Shown: positions 26,643 through 37,520, numbered from the stretch's first letter. The stretch: 64,000 bases of DNA from Zetaproteobacteria bacterium CG06_land_8_20_14_3_00_59_53 (GCA_002779605.1 PEWE01000012.1:1-64000); one strand, 5' to 3'. Program-made: numbers and translations. Notes: generated by a model not told the origin, from the sequence alone.

Positions 26643-29242
26643 TTGACTACCGGCAATTCAGCGGCACGGCTCAAGCGCTCGCACACCGTCTCGACTTCCC
26701 CTTCAGCCAGGGTAGAGCCATCGGCATGGGTCAGAAAGAACACGTCGATGACGCGCTCGCCGAAGGTGCTGATATTGGCGCCGCGCACGCTGAAGCCCGC
26801 ATCATCGATCTCGGTGGCCAGTGCTGCCAGCAGACCGGTGCGGTCCGCAGCCACCACCTCGATGGCTGTCTGGCGGCTGGAAGCCAGCGGCAGAGGCCGG
26901 GCCGACACCGAGACCTGCTGCATCAGCACATGCTGCCTGCCCGGCTGGATCCTGCTCACATCACCACCTGCCACCACCTTCTGCATGCGCTGCTGCAGGC
27001 GTTGCAAATCGCTCATCTCGCACAGCGCCTTACCGTCTGCTCCCTGCACATGGAACACATCCAGCACCCGATGATCGTCGATCTGGTAGGCCTGCGCGGC
27101 GACGATATTGACGTAGCCGGAGGACAGGGCCGCCGTCAGATCCACCAGCAGACGCTTGCGGTCCGCAGCCAGCACGATCACCAGACTTTCGCCACGGGCC
27201 TCGTCCACCAGCATCTCGACACCGCCGGAGGGTTGCGCCTGCATCAGCCGGGCTATATGCAGCAACTGGCGGGGCGGAAAGCCCATCACGGCACGCCACG
27301 GAAGCTGTTGCAGCACCTCTTTCAGTCTGGCCCGCTGGGCATGTTCGGCCTTTTCCAGCGTGCTTTCGATGCGCACCTCGACACGCTTCTGCGTGCCGGC
27401 ACTGGCATCCTCCTCACCCATCAAATGGCGCTCGGTGGCCAGATACAGTTCGCGCAGCAGGGTCCCCTTCCATTCGTTCCACACACCCGGGCCCACTGCC
27501 GCGATATCGGCCACACTCAGGCACAGCAGGTAACGCAAGCGCTCCACATCGCTGACCTTCTCGGCGAAACTGGCAATGGCATGCGCATCGGTCAGGTCGG
27601 AACGCTGCGAGGTGATCGCCATCAACAGATGATGCCGCACCAGCCAGGACACCAGCTCCTGCGCATCACGGCTCACCCCGAGGCGACGGGTCACTTCCAG
27701 AGCGATCTCCGCACCCAGTTCGGAATGATCTCCCGGCAGACCCTTGGCGATATCGTGGCAGAGCAGCGCGATATACAGCAACTCCGGCCGCTCCAGCCGG
27801 GCGAACATATCGCAGGCCAGCGGCAGGCGCTCGCCGCGCAGGCGGTGCATCATATTGCGCGCCTCGCTGACCGCCCGGATGGTATGTTCGTCCACCGTAT
27901 AGGCATGGTAATTATTGAACTGCCCGAGGCCAACGGCATGCCTGAACTCGGGAATGAAACGTCCGAGCACCCCGGTGTCGTTCATCTCCTTCAGTGCCGA
28001 GGCGACATTGCGCGAATCACCGAGGATATCGAGGAACAGTTGCTGCGCCTCGGGGTTGGCACGGAAGGCATCGTCGATCAGCAGCACATGCTCGCGCGCC
28101 TGACGCAAAGCGCCGCCGGAAAGTCTGCGCTTGCCCTCCTGCGCCACATGGAAGATACGCAGCAGACGCAACGGATCGCGCTTGAATACAGTATCGTCGC
28201 GCACACCCAGTCGCTGGCCCTCCAGCACAAAACCGTCGCCGATATCACGCCGCCGCTTCAGCCACTGCGGATGCAGTTCCTCCTCGAAATGCATGCACAA
28301 CAGGCCGGACACACGCTGAATACGCCCTGCATGGCGGAAATAATCCTTCATGAAGGCTTCCACGGCAGGCCGGTATGGTTCGCTCTGATAGCCCATGCGC
28401 CCGGCCAGCTCCATCTGCAAAGCGAAATTCAGACGATCATTGGGGCGGCCCGTCTCAAGATGCAGTCCGACACGGCAGCGATACAGGAAATCCTGTGCCT
28501 GCATCAGATGCATATGCTCGGTGGCGGTGATGAACCCCAGTTCGACCAGTTGCTTGATATGGCTGCTGCCATGCCAGGCACGGGCCAGCCAGAACACGGT
28601 CTGCACATCGCGCAGGCCGCCACGTCCCTCTTTGAGGTCAGGCTCCATCAGAAAGGCCGTATCGCCGGCCTTGTGATGCCGTTGCCGCATCTCCTCCATC
28701 TTGGCCTCGACGAATGCCTTGCGGCGTCGCGCAAAGAACGCATCCACCTTGCCGGAAAGCGCTGCATAGCAGGTGCCGCCACCGCACAGCAGGCGCATCT
28801 CGAGCGCCGCAGTGGCCGTGTTCCAGTCGCTGCCCATAGCCTCGATGGTCTCATCCACCGTGCGCACGGCATGACCGAGCTTCACATTCATATCCCACAG
28901 CACATAGATAAAACGTTCGACGCACGCTTTGACCTGTGCATCGTTCGCGTCCTGCATCACGAACCACAGATCCCAATCCGAATGCGGGCACAATTCACCA
29001 CGCCCGAAACCTCCGACGGCGAGCAGATCCACGCTGTCGGAAACATCCACCGCCAGTTCCTGCCACATCGCACGCAGCAGCCTGTCCACCCCGGCGCACA
29101 GGCGATGCACCAGCACACTCCCCGCTTCGCCGTCTGCGAACATCCGCTCGGTTTCTGCGAGCAGACCCTTCAGTTCGGCGGAATATTGCGCTGCTGGCGC
29201 ATTGGCCACCTTGCCTGTCTTGTCACTGCCAGTCATGTTCAT
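26639..29242 (-). CDS. glnD: bifunctional PII uridylyltransferase/uridylyl-removing enzyme
   Basis: An 867-residue nitrogen sensor that uridylylates PII when glutamine is low and reverses it when high. In order: the nucleotidyltransferase site Gly-Gly-Phe-Gly-Arg-Gly-Glu and then Ser-Asp-Trp-Asp-Leu (about residue 77-90), a helical linker, the HD domain (Cys-His-Asp-Ile-Ala-Lys-Gly, about 480) and two C-terminal ACT domains that bind glutamine. ATG 29242 is chosen because GGGAG lies 5 bp upstream; this overlaps mutS by 20 bp. No glnB or glnK is in the window. Confidence 0.96.
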   Translation of the reverse strand: MNMTGSDKTGKVANAPAAQYSAELKGLLAETERMFADGEAGSVLVHRLCAGVDRLLRAMWQELAVDVSDSVDLLAVGGFGRGELCPHSDWDLWFVMQDANDAQVKACVERFIYVLWDMNVKLGHAVRTVDETIEAMGSDWNTATAALEMRLLCGGGTCYAALSGKVDAFFARRRKAFVEAKMEEMRQRHHKAGDTAFLMEPDLKEGRGGLRDVQTVFWLARAWHGSSHIKQLVELGFITATEHMHLMQAQDFLYRCRVGLHLETGRPNDRLNFALQMELAGRMGYQSEPYRPAVEAFMKDYFRHAGRIQRVSGLLCMHFEEELHPQWLKRRRDIGDGFVLEGQRLGVRDDTVFKRDPLRLLRIFHVAQEGKRRLSGGALRQAREHVLLIDDAFRANPEAQQLFLDILGDSRNVASALKEMNDTGVLGRFIPEFRHAVGLGQFNNYHAYTVDEHTIRAVSEARNMMHRLRGERLPLACDMFARLERPELLYIALLCHDIAKGLPGDHSELGAEIALEVTRRLGVSRDAQELVSWLVRHHLLMAITSQRSDLTDAHAIASFAEKVSDVERLRYLLCLSVADIAAVGPGVWNEWKGTLLRELYLATERHLMGEEDASAGTQKRVEVRIESTLEKAEHAQRARLKEVLQQLPWRAVMGFPPRQLLHIARLMQAQPSGGVEMLVDEARGESLVIVLAADRKRLLVDLTAALSSGYVNIVAAQAYQIDDHRVLDVFHVQGADGKALCEMSDLQRLQQRMQKVVAGGDVSRIQPGRQHVLMQQVSVSARPLPLASSRQTAIEVVAADRTGLLAALATEIDDAGFSVRGANISTFGERVIDVFFLTHADGSTLAEGEVETVCERLSRAAELPVVK

Positions 29243-31865
29243 CGCCACTCCCGTTCACCATGCGAACCAGTTCATCCAGCGTATTCAGCGCATCCAGCGG
29301 CCGCATGCCGGACACATCCAGCTCTGCGATGCGGGCGGCAAGCTCCGCATGTAAACGCTCGCGCTCCTGCTTTTCACGCCGCTCGGCCTCGGCGAACAGG
29401 CCAAGCTGCGGCTTGCCGCTTTCTGCCGCCAGCTCGGCATCGTGTTCCAGACGGTACAGGTGTTCGCGCGCCCGACCGACCACATCGCGCGGCAGGCCGG
29501 CCAGCTTGGCTACGGCGATGCCGTAGGAGCGGTCGGCTGCATGATCCTCGATACGGTGCAGGAAGATCACATCACCGCGATGCTCGCGCACCATCACCGA
29601 GGCATTGAAACTCTGGGTATATTCGTCGGGCAGGCCGGTCAGTTCGTGGTAATGCGTGGCAAACAGCGTGAATACGTCGCGCGCCCCCATCAACTGCTCG
29701 GCCACCGACCAGGCGATGGCCAGCCCGTCCCAGGTGCTGGTGCCGCGGCCGATCTCATCAATGATCACCAGCGAGCGCGGCCCGAGCTGATTGAGGATAT
29801 GCGCGGTCTCCATCATCTCGACCATGAAGGTCGAGCGTCCGGCAGCCAGTTCATCGCCCGCACCGATGCGCGTGAAGATGCGGTTGAGCAGGGGAACCCG
29901 CGCCGAGTCCGCCGGCACGAAGCAACCGGTGTGCGCCAGCCAGACGATCCATGCCACCTGCCTCATATAGGTGGACTTGCCCCCCATATTCGGCCCGGTG
30001 AGTAGCATGAAGCAGCGCCGCTGCATATGCATATCGGTATCGTTGGCTACAAAGCTTCCCGGTTCCAGACACTGCTCGACCTGCGCATGCCGTCCGCCCC
30101 TGATAGCCAGCGCATGCCCGCCGTGCACCTCGGGACGCACATAACGGTAGTCGATAGCCAGCTGCGCAAAACAGGCCAGCACATCCAGCCGCGCCACAGC
30201 ACCCGCGGCGGCCTGAATCGCCGCGGCACGACCGACGATGGCGCGACGCAGTTGCTCGACGATTTCAAGCTCGCGGGTCAGTGCCGATTCCTTCGCGCTG
30301 AGCACCTCTTCCTCATGGCGATGCAGCTCGTCGGTGATGAAACGCTCCGCCCCGACCAGCGTCTGCTTGCGCACATAATGCACAGGAGCCTGATCGGCCA
30401 GCGTGCGCGGAATCTCGATGAAATAGCCGAACACCTTGTTGTATTTCACGCGCAGCTTGGCAATGCCCGTCTCTGCACGCTGGCGGGCCTCGAACTCGCT
30501 CAGCCAGTCGTCGGCACCACGAGCCAGATTGCGCAACCGATCAAGCTCGGCATCGCAACCTGCAGCGATCACCCCGCCGTCGCGGCCGTGCGCCGGCGGC
30601 GGTTCAACGATGCCCGCATCAAGCCGGCCTGCCAGATCCTCCAGCCCGCCGAGAGCTGCGATGATGCCGGTGAACAGGCCACTGCGCCCGTCCAGTGCCG
30701 CTACCAGCCCCGGCAGGGCAAGCAGCGAATTGGCCAGCCCGCGGTAATCGCGCGGTGCAGCCCGCTCCAATGCCAGCCTGGTGAGCATGCGCTCGATATC
30801 ACGAATCTCTTTCAGGCCTTCGCCGATGGCATACAGGGCATCGGCATCGTCGATCAGGCTCTGTACCGCATCCTGCCGCGCGGCGATGGCCGAAGATTCA
30901 TTCAGCGGCCGGTCCAGCCAGTCGCGCAGCATGCGCGCGCCCATCGGGGTGGCGGTGCGATCGAGCACGCCGATCATGCCGCCGCGCGCATCGCCGGACA
31001 GGCTTTCGTATAACTCCAGATTGCGCCGCGAACGCGCATCAATACCCAGACAGCCCTGCGCCTCGCGCAGCACCGGCAGTTGCAGATGCTCCAGCGCACG
31101 CTTCTGGGTCTGCTCCAGATAGACCAGCACCGCGCCGACGGCCGCAGCCGCAAGCGGCGCTTTGTCGAGATTCAGTGAGGCCATCTCGCCGACCCCGAAG
31201 CAGCGGGCAATGCGTTCTTCAGCCACCTCGGCGGTGAAGCACCAGTCGCCGGGATGGTGCACCGGAGCAATGCAGTTCAGGGCCGTAAAGGCCTGCGAAT
31301 CGGCGAGCAGCAGTTCGGAGGGGGCCAGCACGGCCAGTTCTTCATCCAGTGCCGCGGCACTTCTGCCCTGCAACAGCCGGAATCCGCCGCTGGCCAGATC
31401 CACTGCGGCCAGCGCCCATTGCGCGGGGCTGCCGCACAGCGCGACCAGCGGACGCACCCGAGATTCATCCAGCAGCTCCGCCTCGGTGATCGTGCCCGGC
31501 GTGACCACGCGCACCACCTCGCGCCTGACCGGTCCCTTACCTCCCGGGGCTTCCATCTGCTCGCAGATGGCCACACGCACACCCGCCGCCACAAGCCTGG
31601 GCAGATACTGCTCCGACTGATGCCAGGGCACGCCCGCCATCGGGATATCCGCACCGTTGGCCTTGCCGCGCCTGGTTAACGTGATATCGAGAATCTTAGA
31701 GGCGCGCACCGCATCGTCAAAAAACATCTCGTAGAAATCGCCCATGCGGTAAAACAGCAGGCAGTCCGGATAACCCGCCTTGATGCGCAGATACTGTTGC
31801 ATCATCGGCGTTTGACCCGACAGATCGGGCATATCGATTTCGTTCTCGGTGGAAACAGCGGACAT
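29223..31865 (-). CDS. mutS: DNA mismatch repair protein MutS
   Basis: An 880-residue mismatch sensor. The start contains Thr-Pro-Met-Met-Gln-Gln-Tyr-Leu and then Arg-Met-Gly-Asp-Phe-Tyr-Glu-Met-Phe, the Phe-x-Glu mismatch-reading motif. The ATPase domain has Gly-Pro-Asn-Met-Gly-Gly-Lys-Ser-Thr and Asp-Glu-Ile-Gly-Arg-Gly-Thr-Ser. Full length compared with E. coli (853). The ribosome binding site is weak. It is the first gene of a chain in which glnD, the patatin gene and the genes after it overlap or nearly touch. Confidence 0.97.
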   Translation of the reverse strand: MSAVSTENEIDMPDLSGQTPMMQQYLRIKAGYPDCLLFYRMGDFYEMFFDDAVRASKILDITLTRRGKANGADIPMAGVPWHQSEQYLPRLVAAGVRVAICEQMEAPGGKGPVRREVVRVVTPGTITEAELLDESRVRPLVALCGSPAQWALAAVDLASGGFRLLQGRSAAALDEELAVLAPSELLLADSQAFTALNCIAPVHHPGDWCFTAEVAEERIARCFGVGEMASLNLDKAPLAAAAVGAVLVYLEQTQKRALEHLQLPVLREAQGCLGIDARSRRNLELYESLSGDARGGMIGVLDRTATPMGARMLRDWLDRPLNESSAIAARQDAVQSLIDDADALYAIGEGLKEIRDIERMLTRLALERAAPRDYRGLANSLLALPGLVAALDGRSGLFTGIIAALGGLEDLAGRLDAGIVEPPPAHGRDGGVIAAGCDAELDRLRNLARGADDWLSEFEARQRAETGIAKLRVKYNKVFGYFIEIPRTLADQAPVHYVRKQTLVGAERFITDELHRHEEEVLSAKESALTRELEIVEQLRRAIVGRAAAIQAAAGAVARLDVLACFAQLAIDYRYVRPEVHGGHALAIRGGRHAQVEQCLEPGSFVANDTDMHMQRRCFMLLTGPNMGGKSTYMRQVAWIVWLAHTGCFVPADSARVPLLNRIFTRIGAGDELAAGRSTFMVEMMETAHILNQLGPRSLVIIDEIGRGTSTWDGLAIAWSVAEQLMGARDVFTLFATHYHELTGLPDEYTQSFNASVMVREHRGDVIFLHRIEDHAADRSYGIAVAKLAGLPRDVVGRAREHLYRLEHDAELAAESGKPQLGLFAEAERREKQERERLHAELAARIAELDVSGMRPLDALNTLDELVRMVNGSGDEHDWQ

Positions 31866-32235
31866 AGCGACAAACTAACAGCAACCATGCCCCGCGATAA
31901 CCATGCGCATAAGGTTAAAAAATTATCTCACCACGAAGACATGAAGGGCACGAAGAAAGGAAGGAAAGTACGCCATGTGCGTACTTTTGTTCCAGAGCAA
32001 GGCACCAGGAAGGAGTTTGGTGAAACCAAATGACTGACGAGTAACACCGCTATGGAGCAAAAGGACGGTCATGGAAAAAACCAGACGGCCTGGGGTCATA
32101 CGGGGCGGGGTAGGGGGGAGGGGGAGGAAGGAGCCCGTATGTTTAATACCCCAGGCCGTGGTTAACTGACGAAGGTGCGTAAACGCCCCCGTTATTTATT
32201 TGTCGGCACAACAGGGGAAAACTTTACATGCGGGT
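31866..32235. other. 370-bp gap between mutS and rnhB with repeats and hairpins
   Basis: No convincing gene. It holds the mutS upstream region and the end of the rnhB transcript. Distinct elements are a purine-rich CACGAAG-type repeat (31931-31960), an imperfect 15-bp inverted repeat with a 5-base loop (31959-31973 and 31979-31993), a 6-bp hairpin TTTGGT/ACCAAA (32016-32030), and the large G-rich hairpin described separately. A 78-codon frame on the plus strand (31797-32033) is mostly translated repeat and mutS antisense and is not called a gene. Confidence 0.75.
32033..32172. repeat. large inverted repeat with G-rich loop, flanked by 8-bp direct repeats
   Basis: Arms: ACGGCCTGGGGT (32085-32096) pairs perfectly with ACCCCAGGCCGT (32148-32159). 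Inside this CATACGGG (32097-32104) pairs with CCCGTATG (32134-32141), with a six-base bulge TTTAAT on the right. The 29-base loop is purine-rich with G runs at 32102-32105, 32107-32110, 32113-32118 and 32120-32124. ACTGACGA occurs at 32033-32040 and again at 32165-32172, like a target duplication. It could be a MITE-like insertion, a structured RNA or a terminator; nothing here decides between them. Confidence 0.7.
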
Positions 32236-32856
32236 TTAAATCTCTGTGCCGCGACCTTGAACTGTATTGAGCATACAGCGTGCCACAGGCGCAAAAGAGC
32301 TGCGGTGCCAGATGCACGGGCCGTGCTCGCGGAGCGCCTGCAGATGCCCGGCGGTACCGTAGCCCTTGTGTCCGGCGAAGCCGTAAACAGGGAATTTTGC
32401 GTGTATTTTCTGCATCAACCTGTCGCGCACCACCTTGGCCATGATGGATGCCGCGGCGATCTCCTGCACCGAGGCATCACCACCGACGACCGCCTCGGCG
32501 GGAATGGCGAGCAGCGGAACCCGATTACCGTCCACCAGAACACGGGTTGGTTTGACGCCGAGAGCGTCAACACTCCGGCGCATGGCAAGCATGGTGGCAT
32601 GCAGGATGTTCAGGCGATCGATCTCCTCCACGCTGGCCATGCTCACGGCATAGGCCACGGCATGCCGGCGCAGATGGTGATAGAGCTTGAGGCGCTTCTT
32701 CTCCGCCACCTTCTTGGAATCGCGGTACCGGCCGAGAAACGGATCGTCCGGCGACAGGATCACCGCCGCCGTGACCACGGGACCGGCCAGCGGCCCGCGC
32801 CCGACCTCGTCCACGCCCGCCAGAATCACGCCATGCCCGGAGCCCGCGTCATTCAT
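32236..32856 (-). CDS. rnhB: ribonuclease HII
   Basis: A 206-residue endonuclease that cuts RNA in RNA-DNA hybrids and at single ribonucleotides in DNA. The active-site motif [12 protein letters not shown] is at about residues 13-24; a second Asp-rich strand (Val-Leu-Val-Asp-Gly-Asn) lies near 105. Its ATG overlaps the pheT stop (ATGA), so it is part of the pheST transcript. In E. coli this position is taken by ihfA; here rnhB takes it. Confidence 0.95.
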   Translation of the reverse strand: MNDAGSGHGVILAGVDEVGRGPLAGPVVTAAVILSPDDPFLGRYRDSKKVAEKKRLKLYHHLRRHAVAYAVSMASVEEIDRLNILHATMLAMRRSVDALGVKPTRVLVDGNRVPLLAIPAEAVVGGDASVQEIAAASIMAKVVRDRLMQKIHAKFPVYGFAGHKGYGTAGHLQALREHGPCIWHRSSFAPVARCMLNTVQGRGTEI

Positions 32857-35207
32857 GCGCGCAGCGTTGCTGCAAACCTCTTCTCAACGGCAGCCACGAT
32901 GGCCTTGCTGGCGGTATCGGAATCATCCTGCGTGAGGGTGCGGGTGCCGTCCTGCAATGCAAAGCGGATTCCCAGACTGACCTTGCCCTGCGGCACGCCC
33001 TTGCCCGCATAGCGGTCGAAGATGCGCGCATCGCTGAGCAACCTGCCGCCGGATTTGCTCACCGTCTGGATGATCTCCTCTGCCACCACATCGCGGTCGA
33101 ACAGGAACACCAGATCGCGTTCCACGCTAGGGAATTCAGGCAGCGGCACGAACTTCGCGCGCTTACCCGAAGGCAGTGCGGCAAGCTCGATCGAGGCGAC
33201 AAACACCGGCCGGTCGATATCGAAGTCTTCGGCGATCGCTGCATCCACCCGGCCGATCTGTCCGACCTCGCTGCGACCGACAAGGATCTTCGCGCTCTGT
33301 CCCCGTTGCAGACCGGGAATGGCTTCGGCGATAAAACGCCCCGTCAGACCACGGGCCGACAACCACCCCTCGACCGCACCCTTCAGGTCGAAGAAATCTG
33401 CCTCGCGCGCCGCACCATGCCATGCATCCTGCTGCATCTCGCCGGTGAGCAGCCAGGCGATCGTATCGGTTTCGCTGTGCCCTCCCTCGACCTTGTTGTA
33501 TATCCGCCCCTGCTCGACCAGCGCCACACCGGGCTGCTGACGATTCAGGTTATGTCGGGCGATCTTCAGCAGGCCCGGCCACAGGCTGCGCCGCATCACG
33601 GCCATATCCTCGGAGATCGGGTTGGCCAGCGCGATGTCGCTGGTCGCATCGGCAATGAACCTGCGCTGCTCGGCAGGCGCGATGAACGCATAGCCGACCA
33701 CCTGCACGAAACCCGCCTGCACGGCGCTGTGCACGGCACGTTCGGATTTTGCAGGACTGGAAACCACCAGCGGCGGCAGGATGGCGGGAATCGCATCGAA
33801 TCCGATGACCCGCGCATACTCCTCCGACAGGTCTTCCGGAATCGTCACATCGTGACGGAAGGACGGGATGCCGACATGCAGCGCATCGCCCTCGCGCGTC
33901 AAGCCGAAGCCCATGCGAACAAGCACCTCGTCCACGCTCGCGGGAATCGCCACACCCAGACGTGACTCGATCCTGCCGATACTGCATTCAAGCTTGCGCC
34001 CCGCCTGTCCATAAAACGCATCGCCGCAGACAACGACCTCACCCGGACGGCCACCGAACAGCTCGACGATCATGCGCGTGGCGCGCTGCATGGCCTCTGC
34101 GACCATGGCCGGATCGATGCCGCGCTCGAAACGCATCGAGGCCTCGGACACCATCGCCAGACGACGACGCGTCAAGCTGACGCGCGCAGGCCTGAAAAAG
34201 GCTGCCTCCAGCATGATACTGGTGGTGGCATCCGTCACGCCGGAGGGTTCGGAACCCATGATACCGGCCAGCGCGATCACGCCGGCCTCATCAGTCACCA
34301 CCAGATCACCGTCGGCCAGTTTGACCTCGCGCCCGTCCAGCGCCTTGAAGGATTCACCATCGTTAGCGGAACGGATATTCACTCCGCCGCTTAATGTATC
34401 GGCATCAAAGGCATGCATGGGCTGGCCCATGTCCAGCATGATGTAGTTGAGCACATCGACGATGCCGTTCACCGGGCGCTGGCCTGCAGCGATCAGGCGC
34501 GATGCGATCCATGCCGGAGCATCGGCCACTTTCACGCCCTCGATGCGGCGACCCAGATACAGCGGGCAATCACCAATGGCATCGATACCGACCACAGGCT
34601 TGCCCACGCCGGATTCAGCGGCGACCGGCTCACCGGCATGCGGGGCAAGCGACAGCCCGGCATCGGCCGCCAGATCGCGCGCCACACCGCGCACATTCAT
34701 ACAATCGCCGCGATTCGGGGTGATGGAAAGATCGAATACCGCTTCTTCCAGAGCGAGAAATTCCCCGACTTCGGCGCCCACCGGCGCATCCTTAGGAAGG
34801 ATCAGCAGGCCGGCGGATTCCGCCGCCAGACCCAGCTCGGTTTCAGAGCAGCACATGCCGCAACTGGTCTCGCCGCGGATCTTGCCCTTCTTGATGGTCA
34901 GCCCGTTCGGCAGCGATGTGCCGATGGTGGCCACAGGGACCTTGTCGCCCTCTGTCATGTTCGATGCACCGCAAACGATATCCAGCGGCTCGGCCTCGCC
35001 GATATCCACCTTCAGAAGGCTGAGCTTATCGGCATCGGGATGGGGGCCCTTGGAACGGATCAGGCCGACACGCACGCCCTGCACCGCCGCTCTCGGCAGC
35101 TCCACGCCCTCGATCTCGTGTCCGAGGCGCACCAGATCTCCGGCAACCGCCTCAGCTGCGGCAGTCAGCGCGACATAATCCTTCAACCATGAATATGGAA
35201 TCTTCAT
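32853..35207 (-). CDS. pheT: phenylalanyl-tRNA synthetase beta subunit
   Basis: A 784-residue subunit of the (alpha-beta)2 enzyme that charges tRNA-Phe. It starts with Met-Lys-Ile-Pro-Tyr-Ser-Trp-Leu. The N-terminal tRNA-binding OB domain (about 40-150), the B3/B4 editing domain, B5, the catalytic-like core and the C-terminal ferredoxin-fold anticodon-binding domain (about 690-784) are all present, so it is full length. It overlaps pheS and rnhB by 4 bp each. Confidence 0.97.
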   Translation of the reverse strand: MKIPYSWLKDYVALTAAAEAVAGDLVRLGHEIEGVELPRAAVQGVRVGLIRSKGPHPDADKLSLLKVDIGEAEPLDIVCGASNMTEGDKVPVATIGTSLPNGLTIKKGKIRGETSCGMCCSETELGLAAESAGLLILPKDAPVGAEVGEFLALEEAVFDLSITPNRGDCMNVRGVARDLAADAGLSLAPHAGEPVAAESGVGKPVVGIDAIGDCPLYLGRRIEGVKVADAPAWIASRLIAAGQRPVNGIVDVLNYIMLDMGQPMHAFDADTLSGGVNIRSANDGESFKALDGREVKLADGDLVVTDEAGVIALAGIMGSEPSGVTDATTSIMLEAAFFRPARVSLTRRRLAMVSEASMRFERGIDPAMVAEAMQRATRMIVELFGGRPGEVVVCGDAFYGQAGRKLECSIGRIESRLGVAIPASVDEVLVRMGFGLTREGDALHVGIPSFRHDVTIPEDLSEEYARVIGFDAIPAILPPLVVSSPAKSERAVHSAVQAGFVQVVGYAFIAPAEQRRFIADATSDIALANPISEDMAVMRRSLWPGLLKIARHNLNRQQPGVALVEQGRIYNKVEGGHSETDTIAWLLTGEMQQDAWHGAAREADFFDLKGAVEGWLSARGLTGRFIAEAIPGLQRGQSAKILVGRSEVGQIGRVDAAIAEDFDIDRPVFVASIELAALPSGKRAKFVPLPEFPSVERDLVFLFDRDVVAEEIIQTVSKSGGRLLSDARIFDRYAGKGVPQGKVSLGIRFALQDGTRTLTQDDSDTASKAIVAAVEKRFAATLRA

Positions 35208-36274
35208 GCGCCCATCCTCCGCAGGAATCGAACATCGTTTTCAAAGAACAGCCTCAGATCCGGGATGCCGTGTTTGAGCATCACCAGACGCTCCACACCG
35301 AGCCCGAAGGCAAAACCGGAGTAAATAGATGTATCGATATTCACAGACTTGAGCACATTCGGATGGATCATGCCGCTGCCCAGCACCTCGATCCAGCCGC
35401 TGCCTTTGCAGATACGGCAACCCTTGCCGGCGCAGAACACGCAGCCGATATCCACCTCGGCGGACGGCTCGGTGAACGGGAAATAATGCGGACGCAGGCG
35501 GATCGGCACTTCCTGCTCGAAATAGGCGGACAGGAAGTATTGCAGCACACCCTTGAGATGCGCCATGGACACATCACGGTCCACCTTGAACACCTCGACC
35601 TGATGGAACATCGGCGAATGGGTCACATCGGAATCGCAGCGATACACGCGTCCGGGTGCGACCACGGCCAGCGGCGGCTCATGGCCATCTCCGACAAAGC
35701 GCTGCATGGCACGGATCTGCACCGGTGAGGTATGCGTGCGCAGCAGCATCGGTTCGCCGTTCTCGGTATCGCGCAGGAAAAAGGTGTCGTGCATGGCACG
35801 CGCCGGATGCTCCGGCGGGATATTCAGCGCATCGAAGTTGTGGAACTCGGTCTCGATTTCCGGACCTTCGGCGATCATGAATCCCATGCGGTCGAAGATG
35901 GCGGTCATCTCATCCAGCCCCTGCTGCACCGGATGCAGCGCACCGCGCGGCATGACCCGGCCCGGCAGTGACACATCGATGCGCTCGGCATGGATACGCG
36001 CCGCATCGGCCTGCGCGCCAAGTTCAGCGGCGCGCGCCTCGATCACCTGCTCCAGCTCAGCCTTGATGGTATTCACCACCTGGCCGATGCGCGGCCGGTC
36101 TTCCACTGAAAGTCCGCCCACGCCCTTGAGCACGCCGGTCAGCTCACCCTTCTTCCCGAGGTATTTCACCTTCAGGGCCGTCAACACCTCTGAATCCGCA
36201 GCTGCTGCGAAATCCTGCTGTGCCTGCTGCCGGATACTCTCCAGCTGGGCGATCATCGCATCAATATCACTCAT
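35204..36274 (-). CDS. pheS: phenylalanyl-tRNA synthetase alpha subunit
   Basis: A 356-residue catalytic subunit. An N-terminal coiled coil (1-85) is followed by the class II core: motif 2 around Phe-His-Gln-Val-Glu-Val-Phe and motif 3 Gly-Phe-Ala-Phe-Gly-Leu-Gly-Val-Glu-Arg near the end. A zinc-like cluster Cys-Val-Phe-Cys and Cys-Arg-Ile-Cys is also present. A GAGG site lies 4 bp upstream of ATG 36274. The gene is preceded by a terminator-like hairpin and a short leader ORF whose stop overlaps this start, suggesting control by attenuation. Confidence 0.97.
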   Translation of the reverse strand: MSDIDAMIAQLESIRQQAQQDFAAAADSEVLTALKVKYLGKKGELTGVLKGVGGLSVEDRPRIGQVVNTIKAELEQVIEARAAELGAQADAARIHAERIDVSLPGRVMPRGALHPVQQGLDEMTAIFDRMGFMIAEGPEIETEFHNFDALNIPPEHPARAMHDTFFLRDTENGEPMLLRTHTSPVQIRAMQRFVGDGHEPPLAVVAPGRVYRCDSDVTHSPMFHQVEVFKVDRDVSMAHLKGVLQYFLSAYFEQEVPIRLRPHYFPFTEPSAEVDIGCVFCAGKGCRICKGSGWIEVLGSGMIHPNVLKSVNIDTSIYSGFAFGLGVERLVMLKHGIPDLRLFFENDVRFLRRMGA

Positions 36275-36342
36275 AACCCCTCACCTTTTACGCCGTAAAA
36301 ACAAGAAAGCAGGACTGCGAACAGCCCTGCCTTCGATTGCAT
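36271..36342 (-). CDS. candidate pheST leader peptide
   Basis: A 23-codon ORF between rplT and pheS. The ATG at 36342 has AAGG 4 bp upstream, and the TGA overlaps the pheS start. It has Phe at codons 8 and 15 and Tyr at 16; codons 5-12 run through the hairpin stem and loop of the adjacent terminator. E. coli pheM sits at the same place and controls pheST by ribosome stalling at Phe codons. Only two Phe codons are present here, so the analogy is plausible but unproven. Confidence 0.45.
   Translation of the reverse strand: MQSKAGLFAVLLSCFYGVKGEGL
36297..36330 (-). terminator. terminator/attenuator between rplT and pheS
   Basis: On the minus strand a 9-bp stem (GCAGGGCTG with CAGTCCTGC, one G-T pair) closed by a TTCG tetraloop is followed by the T-rich tract TTTCTTGTTTTT. 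It lies inside the candidate leader ORF. It should end part of the ribosomal protein transcript or act as an attenuator for pheST. Confidence 0.75.
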
Positions 36343-36377
36343 TACACCTTAGCCGGCCCAGCCGGTTGACGTGTGGT

Positions 36378-36734
36378 TTACTGAATCTGTGCGCGAGCTG
36401 CTTCGACCAGCTTGCTAAATGCAGCCGCATCGTTCACGGCGATATCGGCCAGGACCTTGCGGTCCAGCTCGATGCCGGCCTTGCTCAGGCCGTGCATGAA
36501 CACGGAGTAGCTCATGTCGCTCAGACGGGTAGCCGCATTGATACGAGCGATCCACAGCGCACGGAACTCGCGCTTCTTGACGCGGCGGTCGCGGTAGGCG
36601 TACTGACGTGCCTTGTCCACGGCCTGCGTGGCAACGCGGAAGCAGCTCTTGCGACGACCACGGTAGCCCTTGGCGGCCTTGATGACTTTCTTGTGGCGCG
36701 CGTGCGCCTGAACGGTGGAATTAACGCGTGGCAT
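36378..36734 (-). CDS. rplT: 50S ribosomal protein L20
   Basis: A 118-residue basic protein essential for early 50S assembly. It opens with [16 protein letters not shown] and contains Gly-Tyr-Arg-Gly-Arg-Arg-Lys-Ser-Cys and Trp-Ile-Ala-Arg-Ile-Asn-Ala-Ala, all diagnostic. AGGAG lies 7 bp upstream. It follows rpmI by 14 bp. In other bacteria L20 represses this operon by binding its mRNA; whether that holds here is not visible. Confidence 0.98.
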   Translation of the reverse strand: MPRVNSTVQAHARHKKVIKAAKGYRGRRKSCFRVATQAVDKARQYAYRDRRVKKREFRALWIARINAATRLSDMSYSVFMHGLSKAGIELDRKVLADIAVNDAAAFSKLVEAARAQIQ

Positions 36735-36748
36735 GGTTTATCTCCTGC

Positions 36749-36946
36749 TTACTTGTACGGAACGAGACGGTTGATGTTGCGCACATCGGATGCGGCAACC
36801 AGTTCGTAACCGCGGATATTGCGCTTACGCTTCGGCGACTTCTTGGTCAGGATATGACGACCATTCGCATTATTGCGCTTCCACTTGCCGCTACCGGTCT
36901 TGGAAAAACGCTTGGCGGCGCCGCTATGTGACTTCATCTTTGGCAT
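36749..36946 (-). CDS. rpmI: 50S ribosomal protein L35
   Basis: A 65-residue, very basic protein ([14 protein letters not shown] at the start; His-Ile-Leu-Thr-Lys-Lys-Ser near 30). Length and sequence are typical. It lies between infC (52 bp upstream) and rplT, the conserved arrangement. Confidence 0.98.
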   Translation of the reverse strand: MPKMKSHSGAAKRFSKTGSGKWKRNNANGRHILTKKSPKRKRNIRGYELVAASDVRNINRLVPYK

Positions 36947-36998
36947 AACAAACCTTCTCTCGTCTCGTACTTATGGTTCAACTAATTCGGTTCTACTA

Positions 36999-37514
36999 TT
37001 ACTTCTTGATCGGTCCGAGGACCATGATCATCTGGCGGCCTTCCATGTTGGGCATGTTTTCCACCTTACCCACATCCTGCAGCATCTCGGCGATCTTCTT
37101 CAGCTGATCGGCGCCGCGCGAGGCATACACCATCTCCCTGCCGCGGAAGCGCATGGTCATTTTGACCTTGTTGCCATCCGACAGGAACTTGCGCGCGTGA
37201 GACAGTTTCACGTCAAGGTCGTGCTGGTCGGTACTGGCGCGCACCTTCACTTCCTTGATCTGCATCACGTGCTGGTTCTTCTTGGCAAGATTCGCCTTCT
37301 TGCTCTGTTCATACTTGAACTTGCCGTAATCCATGATCTTGCACACCGGAGGCTCGGCATTCGGTGACATCATCACCAGATCAAAACCACCCGCTTCCGC
37401 CTGCGCAATCGCATCCTTCAGCGACAATACGCCAACCTGCTCCCCATCACTGCCAATTACGCGAACCTTCGGGGCCTGGATTTCGTAATTGACCGGCAAT
37501 TCCTTCTTAGCGAT
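36999..37514 (-). CDS. infC: translation initiation factor IF-3, with AUC start codon
   Basis: A 171-residue factor that keeps ribosomal subunits apart and checks start codon fidelity. The N-terminal domain contains Gly-Val-Leu-Ser-Leu-Lys-Asp-Ala-Ile and Ser-Pro-Asn-Ala-Glu-Pro-Pro-Val-Cys-Lys-Ile-Met-Asp-Tyr-Gly-Lys-Phe; the C-terminal domain contains Met-Arg-Phe-Arg-Gly-Arg-Glu. No ATG or GTG fits. The best start is ATC at 37514, six bases after AGGAG, giving a short Ala-Lys-Lys-Glu-Leu lead; a TTG at 37499 is the alternative. Rare start codons on infC are known in other bacteria as the means of autoregulation by IF-3. Confidence 0.93.
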   Translation of the reverse strand: MAKKELPVNYEIQAPKVRVIGSDGEQVGVLSLKDAIAQAEAGGFDLVMMSPNAEPPVCKIMDYGKFKYEQSKKANLAKKNQHVMQIKEVKVRASTDQHDLDVKLSHARKFLSDGNKVKMTMRFRGREMVYASRGADQLKKIAEMLQDVGKVENMPNMEGRQMIMVLGPIKK

Positions 37515-37520
37515 AAGAAT

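Noticed and set aside
26558-29608. A 1016-codon open frame on the plus strand
   Set aside because: It is antisense to glnD and the end of mutS, both of which show complete family motifs; the frame is a by-product of GC-rich codon use and its product is His/Gln/Arg-rich with no domain.
31797-32033. A 78-codon plus-strand frame ahead of the structured gap
   Set aside because: Its first third is antisense to mutS and the rest is translated purine repeat; no ribosome binding site was seen.
32033-32230. An integron attC-like site
   Set aside because: Although the stem is long, the conserved 7-base core sites of attC (ending in AAC and starting with GTT with the right spacing) are not present, and no integrase is nearby.
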